Assembly (NCBI GenBank): GCA_039821605.1
Contig: JBCBNV010000007.1
Location: 1-64,000, forward strand
Length of the DNA stretch: 64,000 bases
Source: CALBPI01 sp039821605
Lineage (GTDB): Bacteria > Pseudomonadota > Gammaproteobacteria > Steroidobacterales > Woeseiaceae
Reading direction: 5' to 3'
Below the pieces are notes generated by a model that made no database searches, had not been told where the DNA came from, and was given only the letters and a program-made list of their open reading frames with translations. Positions within the stretch are counted from its first letter, which is position 1; every line of letters begins with the position of its first letter. This document shows positions 42,521 to 51,917 of this stretch, in pieces. The translations under genes and the position numbers were made by a program.

Positions 42521-44101
42521 ATGGCAAAGCGAAAAGAGAATCTGCACCCGGATACGCCGATTCTGCACCCGGACCACAAGCGCCCGACCACCCGTCGTGA
42601 GTTTGTCGCCACGGGACTGATGGCGGGTACATCCACGCTCATGTCGGGCGGTCTGTTCAGCCTGTTCGCCAACCCGATGGAAGCGCGCGCTGCGCTCTCT
42701 TCGGACCTGCAACCGCTGCGTGCGGGCTGCGGCCTCGAGCTGGCGGGCGCCGGCAAGGTGCCGTTCGTCTGCTTCGACCTCGCGGGTGGCGCCAACATGG
42801 CCGGCTCCAACGTTCTCGTTGGCGGTCCCGGCGGCCAGATGGATTTCCTGTCGACGGCGGGCTACAACAAGCTCGGTCTCCCGGGTGACCAGACGCCTGA
42901 TGCGGTCAACCCCGATACGGGCACCAACGACTTTATCAACACGGATCTCGGTCTGGCGTTCCACTCGGACAGCGCGTTCCTGCGCGGGATTCTTGAGCGC
43001 GCCTCACCGGCGACGCTCGCCAACACCAACGGCGCGATCCTCGTGGCACGTTCCGAGAACGACACGGGCAACAACCCGCACAACCCCATGTACGGCATCG
43101 CCAAGACGGGTGCGCGCGGCGAACTGCTCGACCTCATCGGTTCGCGCACGTCGGAGTCGGGTGGTAACTCGATGGCACCGGCCGCGATGATCGACCCGGC
43201 CCTGCGCCCCTCGAAAGTCGACCGTCCGGGTGACGTGACGGGTCTCGTCGACACGGGCAAGCTCGTTGGTCTGCTCTCACAGGAAGACGCCGTGGCCGTG
43301 CTCGAGTCCGTGTACCGCCTCAGTGACCAGAAGCTCGGCCAGGTCGACACCAAGATCGACGCAGACGCCGTGGTCAAGGATCTCGTCGCCTGCGGTTACC
43401 TGAAGTCTGCCGACCTCGCCGATCGCTTCGGTGATCCGTCGCAGCTCAACCCATCGCTCGACCAGGACCTCGTGGGCCCCGCGGGCATCTTCTCGCAGGC
43501 CGAGTACGACGACGACCGCGAATTCCGCAAGACGGCTTCGGTCATGAAGCTCGTCGCCAACGGCTACGCGGGCGCCGGCACCATCACCATGGGCGGCTAC
43601 GACTACCACGGTGGTCGACGTGCCCGCGGTGAAGTGCGTGACCTGCGCGCCGGTCGCTGCATGGGTGCCGCGCTCGAGTACGCAGCACGTCGCGGCGTAC
43701 CGCTGTTCATGTACGTGTTCTCCGACGGCTCGCTGTCGAGTAACGGCATGATCGACGACACGGTCGACGGTCGCGGCAAGCTCGAGTGGGCCTCGGACAA
43801 CCAGAGTACGGCGGCCTCGTTCATCCTGGTCTACAACCCGAACGGCAGACCGCAGCTGTTCTCCGGTGACAGCCTGCCGCCCGAGAACCATCAGCAGATC
43901 GGCTACTTCCGACCCGATGGTTCGGGTGAGACGGGATCCAGCCCGATCGCCAACAACGTCAACCTGCTCGTGGAAGCCGTGGTGCTCAACTACCTCGCCA
44001 TCCACGGCGAACAGGCCAACTTCGAAGTCCTGTTCCCGAACCACGGCCTGGGTAACGTTCAGCTGCGCGACAGTCTGACCGCCTTCAACCCGCTCGTCTG
44101 A
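42521..44101 (+). CDS. Tat-exported DUF1501-like protein
   Basis: 526 aa. A twin-arginine signal (TTRREFVATGL, R25-R26) predicts folded export through Tat, often linked to cofactor loading. The body has FVCFDLAGGANMAGSNVLVG, TITMGGYDYHGGR, and GVPLFMYVFSDGS, which resemble DUF1501 proteins of the alkaline-phosphatase superfamily; the assignment is tentative. DUF1501 genes often pair with cytochrome-type partners, as here. Last gene of the operon, 23 bases after the LamG gene, ended by a strong terminator. Confidence 0.65.
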   Translation: MAKRKENLHPDTPILHPDHKRPTTRREFVATGLMAGTSTLMSGGLFSLFANPMEARAALSSDLQPLRAGCGLELAGAGKVPFVCFDLAGGANMAGSNVLVGGPGGQMDFLSTAGYNKLGLPGDQTPDAVNPDTGTNDFINTDLGLAFHSDSAFLRGILERASPATLANTNGAILVARSENDTGNNPHNPMYGIAKTGARGELLDLIGSRTSESGGNSMAPAAMIDPALRPSKVDRPGDVTGLVDTGKLVGLLSQEDAVAVLESVYRLSDQKLGQVDTKIDADAVVKDLVACGYLKSADLADRFGDPSQLNPSLDQDLVGPAGIFSQAEYDDDREFRKTASVMKLVANGYAGAGTITMGGYDYHGGRRARGEVRDLRAGRCMGAALEYAARRGVPLFMYVFSDGSLSSNGMIDDTVDGRGKLEWASDNQSTAASFILVYNPNGRPQLFSGDSLPPENHQQIGYFRPDGSGETGSSPIANNVNLLVEAVVLNYLAIHGEQANFEVLFPNHGLGNVQLRDSLTAFNPLV

Positions 44102-44156
44102 CGCGTGTCGTCAGACGCCTCCTGACGAAAGCAGGTCGTTTCCGCCTGTCGCTCGT

Positions 44157-44188
44157 GCCGGTGCCGTAATGGCACCGGCTCTTTTTTT
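44157..44188 (+). terminator. Rho-independent terminator of the sigma-54 operon
   Basis: A perfect 9-bp stem GCCGGTGCC/GGCACCGGC (44157-44165 with 44171-44179) with a 5-base loop is followed by TCTTTTTTTT. The T-run reaches the stop codon of the convergent SRPBCC gene. Confidence 0.92.
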
Positions 44189-44829
44189 TAGCCTTCGGTT
44201 GCGGGTGCGTCCGTGGCCACGTCGGCGGGCGTGTCCATCTCCGGACCCGGCATGACGTCCTCGGGGATCGAATCGTCGGGTGACCCCGATTCAACGAACC
44301 GGACGAACCGGTCCATCTGTTCACCAAGTACGGAATCCACGGCGGGCGCGATCCGTTCGAGACCATCGGGATCGTAGCCACCGACGCGGTACTCGAGCGC
44401 CACATTCGTGGCGTCTTCGCTGGGCAACAGGCTGACGGTCAGGTTGCCGTCCACGCCCATAAGCCCCAGCGGCCCCAGGCCGCCCGTTAGCCGCAGCAGC
44501 TTGTTTTCGCGCAGCATGGTCACCGTCAGATGCACAACGACGTCGTTGGGCCCGATGTGTTCACAGAAACAGCCCAACGGTCGTGCCTCGATGTAGAGGC
44601 TCTCGGCGTTGCCGGAGTAGGTGTGATCGGGGTGCCACCACTCGCCCACGTGGCCCAGCAGCATGCGCCATGCCGTCTCGGGCGGTGCGAGCACGGTGCG
44701 CTCGTGGCGCACCACGAAGCCTGTCTCCGCGGCGTGCAACACCTCGGCCTGCACCGCCGGCGCCGACAGTGACGCCAGGAGTCCCGCCGCGGCCAGTCGC
44801 GGCGCCAGTCGCTGAAAAACGCTACTCAT
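44188..44829 (-). CDS. Exported SRPBCC (START-like) protein
   Basis: 213 aa. A signal peptide (MSSVFQRLAPRLAAAGLLASL, cleavage near VQA) precedes a helix-grip domain: RHERTVLAPPETAWRMLLGHVGEWWHPDHTYSG and LEARPLGC-type strands ending in a long C-terminal helix (LERIAPAVDSVLGEQMDRFVRF, about 20 of it quoted). SRPBCC domains bind hydrophobic ligands in a deep pocket. An acidic tail of about 30 residues follows. Start at 44829; last gene of the minus-strand set. Confidence 0.75.
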   Translation of the reverse strand: MSSVFQRLAPRLAAAGLLASLSAPAVQAEVLHAAETGFVVRHERTVLAPPETAWRMLLGHVGEWWHPDHTYSGNAESLYIEARPLGCFCEHIGPNDVVVHLTVTMLRENKLLRLTGGLGPLGLMGVDGNLTVSLLPSEDATNVALEYRVGGYDPDGLERIAPAVDSVLGEQMDRFVRFVESGSPDDSIPEDVMPGPEMDTPADVATDAPATEG

Positions 44830-44860
44830 AAGCGCAGGATACAAGAAATGCGGTTGGCAC

Positions 44861-45766
44861 TCAGGCCGGCGCGGGCCCCGTGTCCCGCACGCCCCAGAAA
44901 CGCGCAAGGGCGGCGCCGCTGACCAGATGCCAGACGCCCCACCATCCGGCGACGAGCGCCATTCCTCCCAGACCGTCGAAGAACGCGAAGATCAGCGTCA
45001 GGCCCAGTGCCGAGTTCTGAATCCCCGTTTCGATGGTCACACTGCGGCGCACCCGGGGCGACAGGCCAGCCAGGGTGGCAAGCAGGAAGCCCGCGGCCAG
45101 CGCGGCCCCGTTGTGCAACATCACGACACCGGCGATGACCTCAGCCCATTCGACGAACAGGGTCCAGTTGGCCGCGAAGGCCACGATCACAAACCCCGCA
45201 AACACAAGCATCGAGAACCGGCGGAATGGCAGGCGCAGGCGCTGCGCAATGCGCTGTCGACGTGTGGCCAGCCAGCACCCCGCAATCGTAGGCAACACGA
45301 GCACGAGCACGACAATGAGCAGCATGCGCACCACGTCGATCTCGACACTGCGCAGCAGCGCGCGCGTCTCGGGCAGCAGGCTGCCCCAGAGCGCGATATT
45401 CAGCGGTGTCGCCAGGAACGCAAACGAGCTCGTGATGGCGGACAGGGTCACGCTGAGCGCCACATCGCCACGCGCAAGGTGCGAAAAGAAATTGCTGACA
45501 CTGCCACCGGGACAGGCGGCCACGATGATCATGCCGAGCGCGATCGAGGGTGGCGGCGCGACCGCCAGCACGAGCAAAAGTGTCACGGCCGGCAGCACGA
45601 CCCACTGCGACACGAGCCCCGTGACGAGCGCGCGGGGGCGCCGGCTGACGCGACGAAAATCGGCAAAGTCGAGGTCGAGCGCAATGCCGAACATGATTGC
45701 AGCCAGCAACACGTTGAGTGCCACGAGCGCGTCGGCAGAGAAGTTCAGGCGAACGGCATCAAGCAC
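44861..45766 (-). CDS. Bile acid:sodium symporter (BASS)-family transporter
   Basis: 301 aa with about nine membrane segments. IMFGIALDLDFADF, IVAACPGGSVSNFFSHLARGD and the C-terminal IETGIQNSALGLTLI are the conserved crossover motifs of BASS proteins. Members move organic anions with sodium across the inner membrane; the substrate cannot be told from sequence. It lies between the TonB-like and SRPBCC genes. Confidence 0.88.
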   Translation of the reverse strand: MLDAVRLNFSADALVALNVLLAAIMFGIALDLDFADFRRVSRRPRALVTGLVSQWVVLPAVTLLLVLAVAPPPSIALGMIIVAACPGGSVSNFFSHLARGDVALSVTLSAITSSFAFLATPLNIALWGSLLPETRALLRSVEIDVVRMLLIVVLVLVLPTIAGCWLATRRQRIAQRLRLPFRRFSMLVFAGFVIVAFAANWTLFVEWAEVIAGVVMLHNGAALAAGFLLATLAGLSPRVRRSVTIETGIQNSALGLTLIFAFFDGLGGMALVAGWWGVWHLVSGAALARFWGVRDTGPAPA

Positions 45767-45847
45767 CTCGCAGGCCCCACGATTGGCAACAGCGCTACAC
45801 GCTACCGCATCTGCCGCGCGCGGTCAGCGATGCAAGGGCGCTGGGAC

Positions 45848-47233
45848 TTACTCGATGTTGTAGTCGAGGTAGGCGTAGACGCGCTGCGCGACCGCCTGGC
45901 CACGCACAAGCCGCGGCTCGTATTCCCACTCGGATATGGCCCGCAGCGCGGAACGGTCGAACAGCGTGCCCGAGCTGCTTTCGACCACGTCGATCTCGCG
46001 GGTCTTGCCGTCGGTACCGACCGTGAACTCGACCTTCACGCGGCCATTGAGCCCACGCTGCAGCGCGCGACGCGGGTAGATGGGGGCGACTGACTTGGTC
46101 CGGCGCAACGTCGCGGCCGACACGACTTCGGACGTCGCGCGGGCAATGAAGGCCTGGTCCACGGCGGCGAGCAGTTCGGTCTTCTCGGCCGTGTCCGCGG
46201 TCACGAGCGTGCCGTACTCGCGGTACAGACGGTCTGCGGTGCCCGGGTCTGCCGCGACAGACGCGTCGCGAATACCCGAGGCGAGTGCGGCAACGACCTC
46301 GCCTTGCAGCGATTGACGCGTCGCGGCGTTGGAGACGTTTTCGAGCAACGCGACGGCGCCGCTACCACCGCGCAGGTTGCCTGCGGCCAGAGCCTCACGC
46401 ACCGCGATCTCACCGGCGTCCTGCTGCGGTGCGGCCGGCGGCGGGGTCGGTGTTGACGTGGCCGCAGCAGGTGCTGTGCGGGCCGCGGCGCGCGCGGCAG
46501 CCTGTTGCTGCTGCTGAAGTCGCTGGCGCTCTGCGGCAGCGGCGCGTTCGGCGGCTGCCTGTGCCGCAACTCGCTGCGCATCAATCCGGTCGCGGACATC
46601 GGCCCGCAGCGCCAGCAATTCGCCGGCTTGTGTACGAGGCAGCGCCGCCAGCGTATCGAGAATGGTGTTGGCCTGAGCCTCGTTACCGGAGTCGGCCGCG
46701 GTCAGGGCCAGCGACGACTGCGACTGTCGAAAATCAAGGAGGCCCTGCTCGAAGCGCCCGATGCTGTCGTGTTCGAACCCCGAGTTATTGAGTTGTTCGA
46801 CCACGTAGTTGGCACGCGTCCAGTCCTCGCTGCCGAGCGCAGCGTCTACAAGGCTGCCCACGCGGTCAACCACGGTATCGACTTCGGCGGCGACCGTGTC
46901 ATCGGCCTGCGCCTGTTCGAGGAACAGCGCGTAGTAGTACAGGGCGTTGCTGCCGGCGGGCTCCGTGAGCATGCCGGCATCGGCCGCCAGCCGTGCACGG
47001 GACAGCAGCTCACCGTTGGGCGTCTCGGCCGCCACGACGGCCTGTACCTCGGCTTGCTCCGGTGTCGGCTCAGCGGCCACTGCCGGCGCGCTCTCTACGA
47101 CTTCGCCGTCGGAACCAAGGAAGAACCATGCAGCCATAGCCCCAATCACCACGAGCGCACCGATGAGGATCGGTGTGTCGAATGATTTCTTCTGCGCCGC
47201 CACGGGCGCGTCGAGAACGGCCTCGTCGCTCAT
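45848..47233 (-). CDS. TonB-like protein with N-terminal anchor and long periplasmic linker
   Basis: 461 aa. One membrane segment at about 21-40 (PILIGALVVIGAMAAWFFLG), then a helical region with repeats (about 75-215), an Ala/Gln coiled-coil and Pro-rich spacer (about 220-275), a second helical part, and a TonB C-terminal domain (about 375-461; VAPIYPRRALQRGLNGRVKV and SALRAISEWEYEPRL). TonB domains couple inner-membrane energy to outer-membrane proteins. No ExbB/ExbD lies nearby. Placed 3 bases after the response regulator gene, so it is probably in its operon. Confidence 0.85.
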   Translation of the reverse strand: MSDEAVLDAPVAAQKKSFDTPILIGALVVIGAMAAWFFLGSDGEVVESAPAVAAEPTPEQAEVQAVVAAETPNGELLSRARLAADAGMLTEPAGSNALYYYALFLEQAQADDTVAAEVDTVVDRVGSLVDAALGSEDWTRANYVVEQLNNSGFEHDSIGRFEQGLLDFRQSQSSLALTAADSGNEAQANTILDTLAALPRTQAGELLALRADVRDRIDAQRVAAQAAAERAAAAERQRLQQQQQAAARAAARTAPAAATSTPTPPPAAPQQDAGEIAVREALAAGNLRGGSGAVALLENVSNAATRQSLQGEVVAALASGIRDASVAADPGTADRLYREYGTLVTADTAEKTELLAAVDQAFIARATSEVVSAATLRRTKSVAPIYPRRALQRGLNGRVKVEFTVGTDGKTREIDVVESSSGTLFDRSALRAISEWEYEPRLVRGQAVAQRVYAYLDYNIE

Positions 47234-47236
47234 GGC

Positions 47237-48436
47237 CTAGTCCTTCTTGCGTTTCCAGATACTGCCGATCGAGCGAATGCGCTTGAACAGCTGTTCCACG
47301 GTGCCTGACTGCTCGGCCTCGTCCTGCGTCTGCTCCACGGCCATGCGCGGAATCAGGTTGGGGTCGGCACGCATCTGCAGGTGGCGCAACGCGCCACCGT
47401 TGACGTTCTGCATGAGCCGGTCGTGATTGACGGGCTTTGCCATGTAACGGAAGACCTGACCGTGGTTGATCAGAGAGATCATCTCCGCCGCGTCGCGGTC
47501 ATCGCTGACTACGATCGCGATGAGCTCGGGCAGGTGCTGCTTGAACTTGTTGAGCACCTTGCGCAACACGCCGCCTTCACTGGCCACCTCGGAGATGAGC
47601 ACGCCAGCCTTCTTGGCCGAGATGAGCTCAAGAACCTTGAGCAGCCGGTTGGCTTGGTAGAGCTTGTAGCGGCCGTGCAACGCGCCTTCGACTTCCCTGA
47701 AGAAATCGTCTGACAACGTGAACACAACGACGCCCACACTTTCCATGTCGCGGAACGACTCGGAATTGCGGATCTGGACGGTGTCGCCCGACAGTACGAC
47801 CTGTTCGCCCTGCGCCTCGAGGTCTTCTTCCTCAGGCGTTTCCTGGACTTCGGGCTGCGACGCCAGCATGGCGGGCACGAGCGACGGCGACTTGCGGCGC
47901 GTGATCGGACGCGTCTGTGTGGCCAGCGAATCCGCAGGCGCATCGTCCTCGCCTTCGGGTTCGGCCGGCGGTGCCTGTACGGTCGGTGAATGAGGCGTCA
48001 GCGCGGGCGCAGCCGAGGCCTGGACGGCCTGGTCGATAGTCGCGCGCAGATTGTCAGGCGGGCACGGTTTCGACAGGAAGCGGAACACCTCACCGACGTT
48101 GATCGAGCCCTCGATAGCGTCGAGGTCGGCATACCCCGTGAGCAGGATTCGCATCGTGCGGGGCGCCTGCTCGCGAACGGCGCCCAGCACTTCGACGCCT
48201 TCCATTTCGGGCATGCGCTGGTCGGCCACAATGACGTCCGCGTCGTGCTCGACACAGAACTTCACGGCCTCCTCGCCCGACGTGGTCAGGTAGAGTTCAT
48301 AGTCGCGCCGAAACAGGGCCCGCATCGCATTGAGCACGCGCTTTTCGTCATCGACGAAAACGACGCGTGGCTTGCGGTCCAAAACTGTTGCTGCGCCCTG
48401 GTCAGTACTCATGGCTTGTGCTTGATTCGCGCCCAT
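47237..48436 (-). CDS. Response regulator with two receiver-like domains and no output domain
   Basis: 399 aa. The N-terminal receiver (about 23-140) has D29, D30, phospho-acceptor D72 (IVADQRMPEMEG), T100 and K123 (FLSKPCPPDN). A linker of about 110 residues with acidic and Pro-rich segments follows. The second part (about 240-365) has receiver-like strands (GVVVFTLSDDFFREVEG, GVLISEVASEGG, FRYMAKPVNHDRL), but the acceptor position is not Asp, so it is probably a pseudo-receiver. No DNA-binding, EAL/GGDEF or AAA+ domain is present. Start at 48436; an ATG at 48412 is possible but has no ribosome-binding site. Confidence 0.82.
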   Translation of the reverse strand: MGANQAQAMSTDQGAATVLDRKPRVVFVDDEKRVLNAMRALFRRDYELYLTTSGEEAVKFCVEHDADVIVADQRMPEMEGVEVLGAVREQAPRTMRILLTGYADLDAIEGSINVGEVFRFLSKPCPPDNLRATIDQAVQASAAPALTPHSPTVQAPPAEPEGEDDAPADSLATQTRPITRRKSPSLVPAMLASQPEVQETPEEEDLEAQGEQVVLSGDTVQIRNSESFRDMESVGVVVFTLSDDFFREVEGALHGRYKLYQANRLLKVLELISAKKAGVLISEVASEGGVLRKVLNKFKQHLPELIAIVVSDDRDAAEMISLINHGQVFRYMAKPVNHDRLMQNVNGGALRHLQMRADPNLIPRMAVEQTQDEAEQSGTVEQLFKRIRSIGSIWKRKKD

Positions 48437-48448
48437 TTTTTGCCTGGC

Positions 48449-50335
48449 TCAGGCGGATTTTTCCGCGGGAAAGTCGAGTTCATTCTCTTCGTCCAGCACC
48501 AGGCCCTCGATTCGCATCGTGTCGCCTGTCATGGCTTCGAGCTCGGCGAGCTCGCGGGCCATGTCACTCATTGGCGCAGATTCCGTACGCGGCAGGCTCA
48601 AGGTGAACGTCGAACCCTCGCCGAGCGTGGACTGAATGTCCAGCCGCCCGTCGTGAGAGTCGACGATCTTCTGGCTGATGGAAAGGCCCAGACCCGTGCC
48701 CTTGCCCACTTCCTTGGTGGTAAAGAAGGGGTCGCGGATCTTGGCGAGTGTTGCCTCGTCCATGCCGTGGCCCGAGTCCTTGACGCTCACGTGCACGAAA
48801 TCGTCGTCGGCCCATGAGCTCAACGTCAGCGTGCCGTCGCGCTCCATGGAATCTGAGGCGTTCTTGATGAGGTTCAGGAACACCTGGTTGATCTGGCTCG
48901 GCGAACAGGTCACGAGCGGCAGGTCGGCGAAGTTCTTCTCGATCTTGATGCCGCCCTTGAGCGCGTTCTTGGCGATTACGAGTGTCTTCTCGAGGCCCTC
49001 GTTGAGATCCGCCTGCGCCGTCGCGGCGCGATCGAGGCGGCTGAAGTCCTTGAGCGACTGCGCCATTTCCGAGAGCTGCTCGAGGCCGTCGACGCTGTCT
49101 TCGAGCAGGTCGTTGCACTCGTCGAGATCGTCGCGCAGGCCGTCCTTGTGGAGCGCCGCGTCGAGGCGCTTGAGCTGGGCCACGAACTTCTGTTTGTCAG
49201 ACCCGCCTTCACGGACCACACGCAGCATGTCGTCGGCGATATCGGCGAAGTTGTTGAAGCTGCCCAGGCGCTCGCGAATCGTCGTGGTGTTGCTGAGCAG
49301 GTACCAGAGCGGCGTATTGATTTCGTGGCTGATACCGGCGACGAGCTCACCCAGCGACGACATCTTCTCGGCCTGAACGAGCTGAGCCTGCGACTCGCGA
49401 AGCTCCTCGAGGGCCGCGCTGAGCTCGCGGGTACGTTCGTTCACGCGTTCTTCGAGCGACACGTTGAACTGCTCGAGTTCGGCGTTGGCGTCGGCCAGCG
49501 TCGCGTTACTCTGGCGCAGGCGCAGACCGATCAGCGCGATGCCGAGAATGAGCAGCACGCAGACGGCCGCCAGCAGCAAACGCGCCCGGTCGGCGCGCGA
49601 GGTGACCGCCGCGTTCATCGAGGCCACGGCACCGTAGAGGTCCTGGGCGCGGCTCGCGTAGGTGCTTCCCGTAAGCTTGCTGAGCGCCGCTTCGGCGGTA
49701 CCCCGTTCAGCGAGCAGTACGCTGGCCGCGTCGAGGACGCCAGACAGGGCACGCGGCTGACGCTCGGCATCAATCTCGGCCGAGAAGGCGTCAAGGCGGC
49801 GCTGCAGCTCTTCGACGGGAACCGTCGATTCGCCACTAGCAAAGTCGAGTAGCTCCGCTGTCAGCCCGAACAGCACCTGCGAGGGGGCCTCGTTGTCCCG
49901 GTCGCGCAGCAGGCGCACGGCTGCGGGGCCGTCGTCGCGCAGCACCGTCGCAGCAGCGGCGATCCGGTCCTGTGCGTCCGAGAACTCCGTCACGCTGGTG
50001 AGCATGCCGTTCAGAGTCGAAATGTAGGCAGACGCCGACGCCATGACGTCGGCATTGCGGATGTTCTGGGCCGGCGCACGCAGGGTTTCGGTCCCGCTGC
50101 GCAGGCGGCTCGAGAGTGTGGCCACAGTCTCTGGCACCGTCTGCGCCTGGCGGGCCGTGACGCTCAGCGTGTCTGCGAGCGTTTCATAGTCGCGCTGGCC
50201 CTGGCGCAAGGCCGAGACGTAGTTGCTATAGTCAATGTAGAACTGGGCGCTAACAGACCTCGACTCGCGAACGAGCATCGCGAGCAGGATGATAATTGAA
50301 GCCGCAGTCAGTGCGATGAGTATCTTCTTCAGCAT
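48449..50335 (-). CDS. Membrane histidine kinase
   Basis: 628 aa. A membrane segment (about 5-22) and a second (about 255-275) enclose a helical periplasmic sensor. A coiled coil (about 280-325) leads to the HisKA-type phospho-acceptor in GISHEINTPLWYLLSN (H337), and the ATPase has INQVFLNLIKNASDSM (N box), DSGHGMD, FFTTKEVGKGTGLGLSI. The HEINTP form is typical of NtrB/DctB-type kinases. It is 12 bases upstream of its response regulator. Confidence 0.9.
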   Translation of the reverse strand: MLKKILIALTAASIIILLAMLVRESRSVSAQFYIDYSNYVSALRQGQRDYETLADTLSVTARQAQTVPETVATLSSRLRSGTETLRAPAQNIRNADVMASASAYISTLNGMLTSVTEFSDAQDRIAAAATVLRDDGPAAVRLLRDRDNEAPSQVLFGLTAELLDFASGESTVPVEELQRRLDAFSAEIDAERQPRALSGVLDAASVLLAERGTAEAALSKLTGSTYASRAQDLYGAVASMNAAVTSRADRARLLLAAVCVLLILGIALIGLRLRQSNATLADANAELEQFNVSLEERVNERTRELSAALEELRESQAQLVQAEKMSSLGELVAGISHEINTPLWYLLSNTTTIRERLGSFNNFADIADDMLRVVREGGSDKQKFVAQLKRLDAALHKDGLRDDLDECNDLLEDSVDGLEQLSEMAQSLKDFSRLDRAATAQADLNEGLEKTLVIAKNALKGGIKIEKNFADLPLVTCSPSQINQVFLNLIKNASDSMERDGTLTLSSWADDDFVHVSVKDSGHGMDEATLAKIRDPFFTTKEVGKGTGLGLSISQKIVDSHDGRLDIQSTLGEGSTFTLSLPRTESAPMSDMARELAELEAMTGDTMRIEGLVLDEENELDFPAEKSA

Positions 50336-50513
50336 TCCTGTTCCGGCCTGAGCCTAGTGGAATTGCAACCGTAGGCGATCGGCGACAAGCGGTCCGTGAC
50401 GTTCTTCACATGACACCAAAAATATTCTGTCAAAAACGCCGCAGAACCGGGCCTGCGCGCCGAAAATGCGACGTTTTGACATCTCCCCTCTCCTGTCCGC
50501 ACTGCCGGCCACA

Positions 50514-51917
50514 ATGACCAACAGCCTCGAGTTCTATGGCGCCGCGGGCGAGGTCACGGGCTCCTGCCACGTCCTTCGCGTCGGCGGCCGCAGCGTACTC
50601 CTCGACTGCGGCATGATTCAGGGCGGACGGCGCAACGAAGCGCGCAATCGCGACCCCTTCCCGTTCGACCCGGCCCACATCGATGCCGTGGTGCTGAGCC
50701 ACGCCCACCTGGACCACAGCGGGCGCCTGCCCCTGCTCTGCCAACGCGGCTTTCGCGGCGCAGTCCACACCCAGAACGCCAGCGCCGGCCTGGTGCCCAT
50801 CCTGCTGGGCGACGCGGCCTCACTGGCCGAACGGGATGCCGCACGCGAAAACATCAAACGCGAGCGCTCAGGTCGACGTCCTGTCGAACCTCTGTTCACG
50901 GCCTCAGACGCGGCGGCTGTGGAGCGCTTGCTGCGCGGCCACACCTACGGCGAGTCCTTCGAGGTCGTGCCGGGCCTTCGAGCGACGTTTTACGACGCCG
51001 GTCACATTATTGGCTCGGCTTGCGTCCAGCTCCGCGTCGAAACCGCGAACGGACCTCGTACTTTGACCTTTTCGGGCGATCTTGGCCAGTACGACACGCC
51101 CATTCTAGAAGATCCCGTGTCACCGCAGGGAAGCGACCTGGTGCTTATGGAAAGCACCTACGGCGGCAGGCTGCACCGCGACCGCAGCGAAACCGTGGCC
51201 GAGCTGGGGCACATCCTCAAGCGCGCCGCCGAGACAGGCGGCAACATCATCGTGCCCGCATTCGCGATCGGCCGCAGCCAGGAGCTCCTGTACCTGCTGG
51301 GAAAACACGCGGACGACTGGGGCGTCGACCGCTGGCGCATCTTCCTCGACAGCCCCATGGCAATCGAGGCCAGCGAGGTGTACTGGTCGCACAAGCACCT
51401 CCACGACGACGAGGCGCAGCGTCTCACCGACGCCGATGGCATGCCGCCGCTCGACAACCTCTACCTGACCCGCTCGCCGGCCGAATCGCGCGTCATCAAC
51501 CGCCTGGAACGCGGCGCGCTCATTATCGCGGGCAGCGGCATGTGCAATGGCGGTCGCGTGCTGCACCACCTCAAGCACAACCTCTGGCGGCCCAACGCCC
51601 ACGTCGTCATCGTCGGCTGGCAGGCCCCGGGCTCACTCGGGCGCCGGCTCGTGGACCGGCACGACAGCGTCCGCATCCACGGCGAGACCATACGGGTCAA
51701 GGCCCGGATCCACACCGTCGGTGGCCTTTCAGCGCACGGCGACGCCGCGGACCTGTCGCGCTGGTACGGCGGCCTGGGCGGCACGCCGCCCGTCTGGCTC
51801 GTGCACGGTGAGCCCGACTCGGGCGAGGCGCTGGCCCACCGTCTGCAACGCGACCACGGCTGTCGTGTCACCCGGCCACGCCCCGGTGATCGCATCGACC
51901 TGGATGCCCTGTCATGA
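50514..51917 (+). CDS. Beta-CASP metallo-beta-lactamase-fold RNA hydrolase
   Basis: 467 aa. Begins LEFYGAAGEVTGSCHVL as do YSH1/CPSF-like bacterial homologues, which is why I chose the ATG at 50514 over the one at 50466. The zinc motif SHAHLDHSG has H63, H65, D67, H68; GHIIGSACVQL, FSGDLGQYD, IIAGSGMCNGGRVLHHL and GLSAHGDAADL are the remaining MBL and beta-CASP motifs. Such enzymes cleave RNA endo- or exonucleolytically. Its stop overlaps the start of the sirtuin gene (ATGA). Confidence 0.9.
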   Translation: MTNSLEFYGAAGEVTGSCHVLRVGGRSVLLDCGMIQGGRRNEARNRDPFPFDPAHIDAVVLSHAHLDHSGRLPLLCQRGFRGAVHTQNASAGLVPILLGDAASLAERDAARENIKRERSGRRPVEPLFTASDAAAVERLLRGHTYGESFEVVPGLRATFYDAGHIIGSACVQLRVETANGPRTLTFSGDLGQYDTPILEDPVSPQGSDLVLMESTYGGRLHRDRSETVAELGHILKRAAETGGNIIVPAFAIGRSQELLYLLGKHADDWGVDRWRIFLDSPMAIEASEVYWSHKHLHDDEAQRLTDADGMPPLDNLYLTRSPAESRVINRLERGALIIAGSGMCNGGRVLHHLKHNLWRPNAHVVIVGWQAPGSLGRRLVDRHDSVRIHGETIRVKARIHTVGGLSAHGDAADLSRWYGGLGGTPPVWLVHGEPDSGEALAHRLQRDHGCRVTRPRPGDRIDLDALS

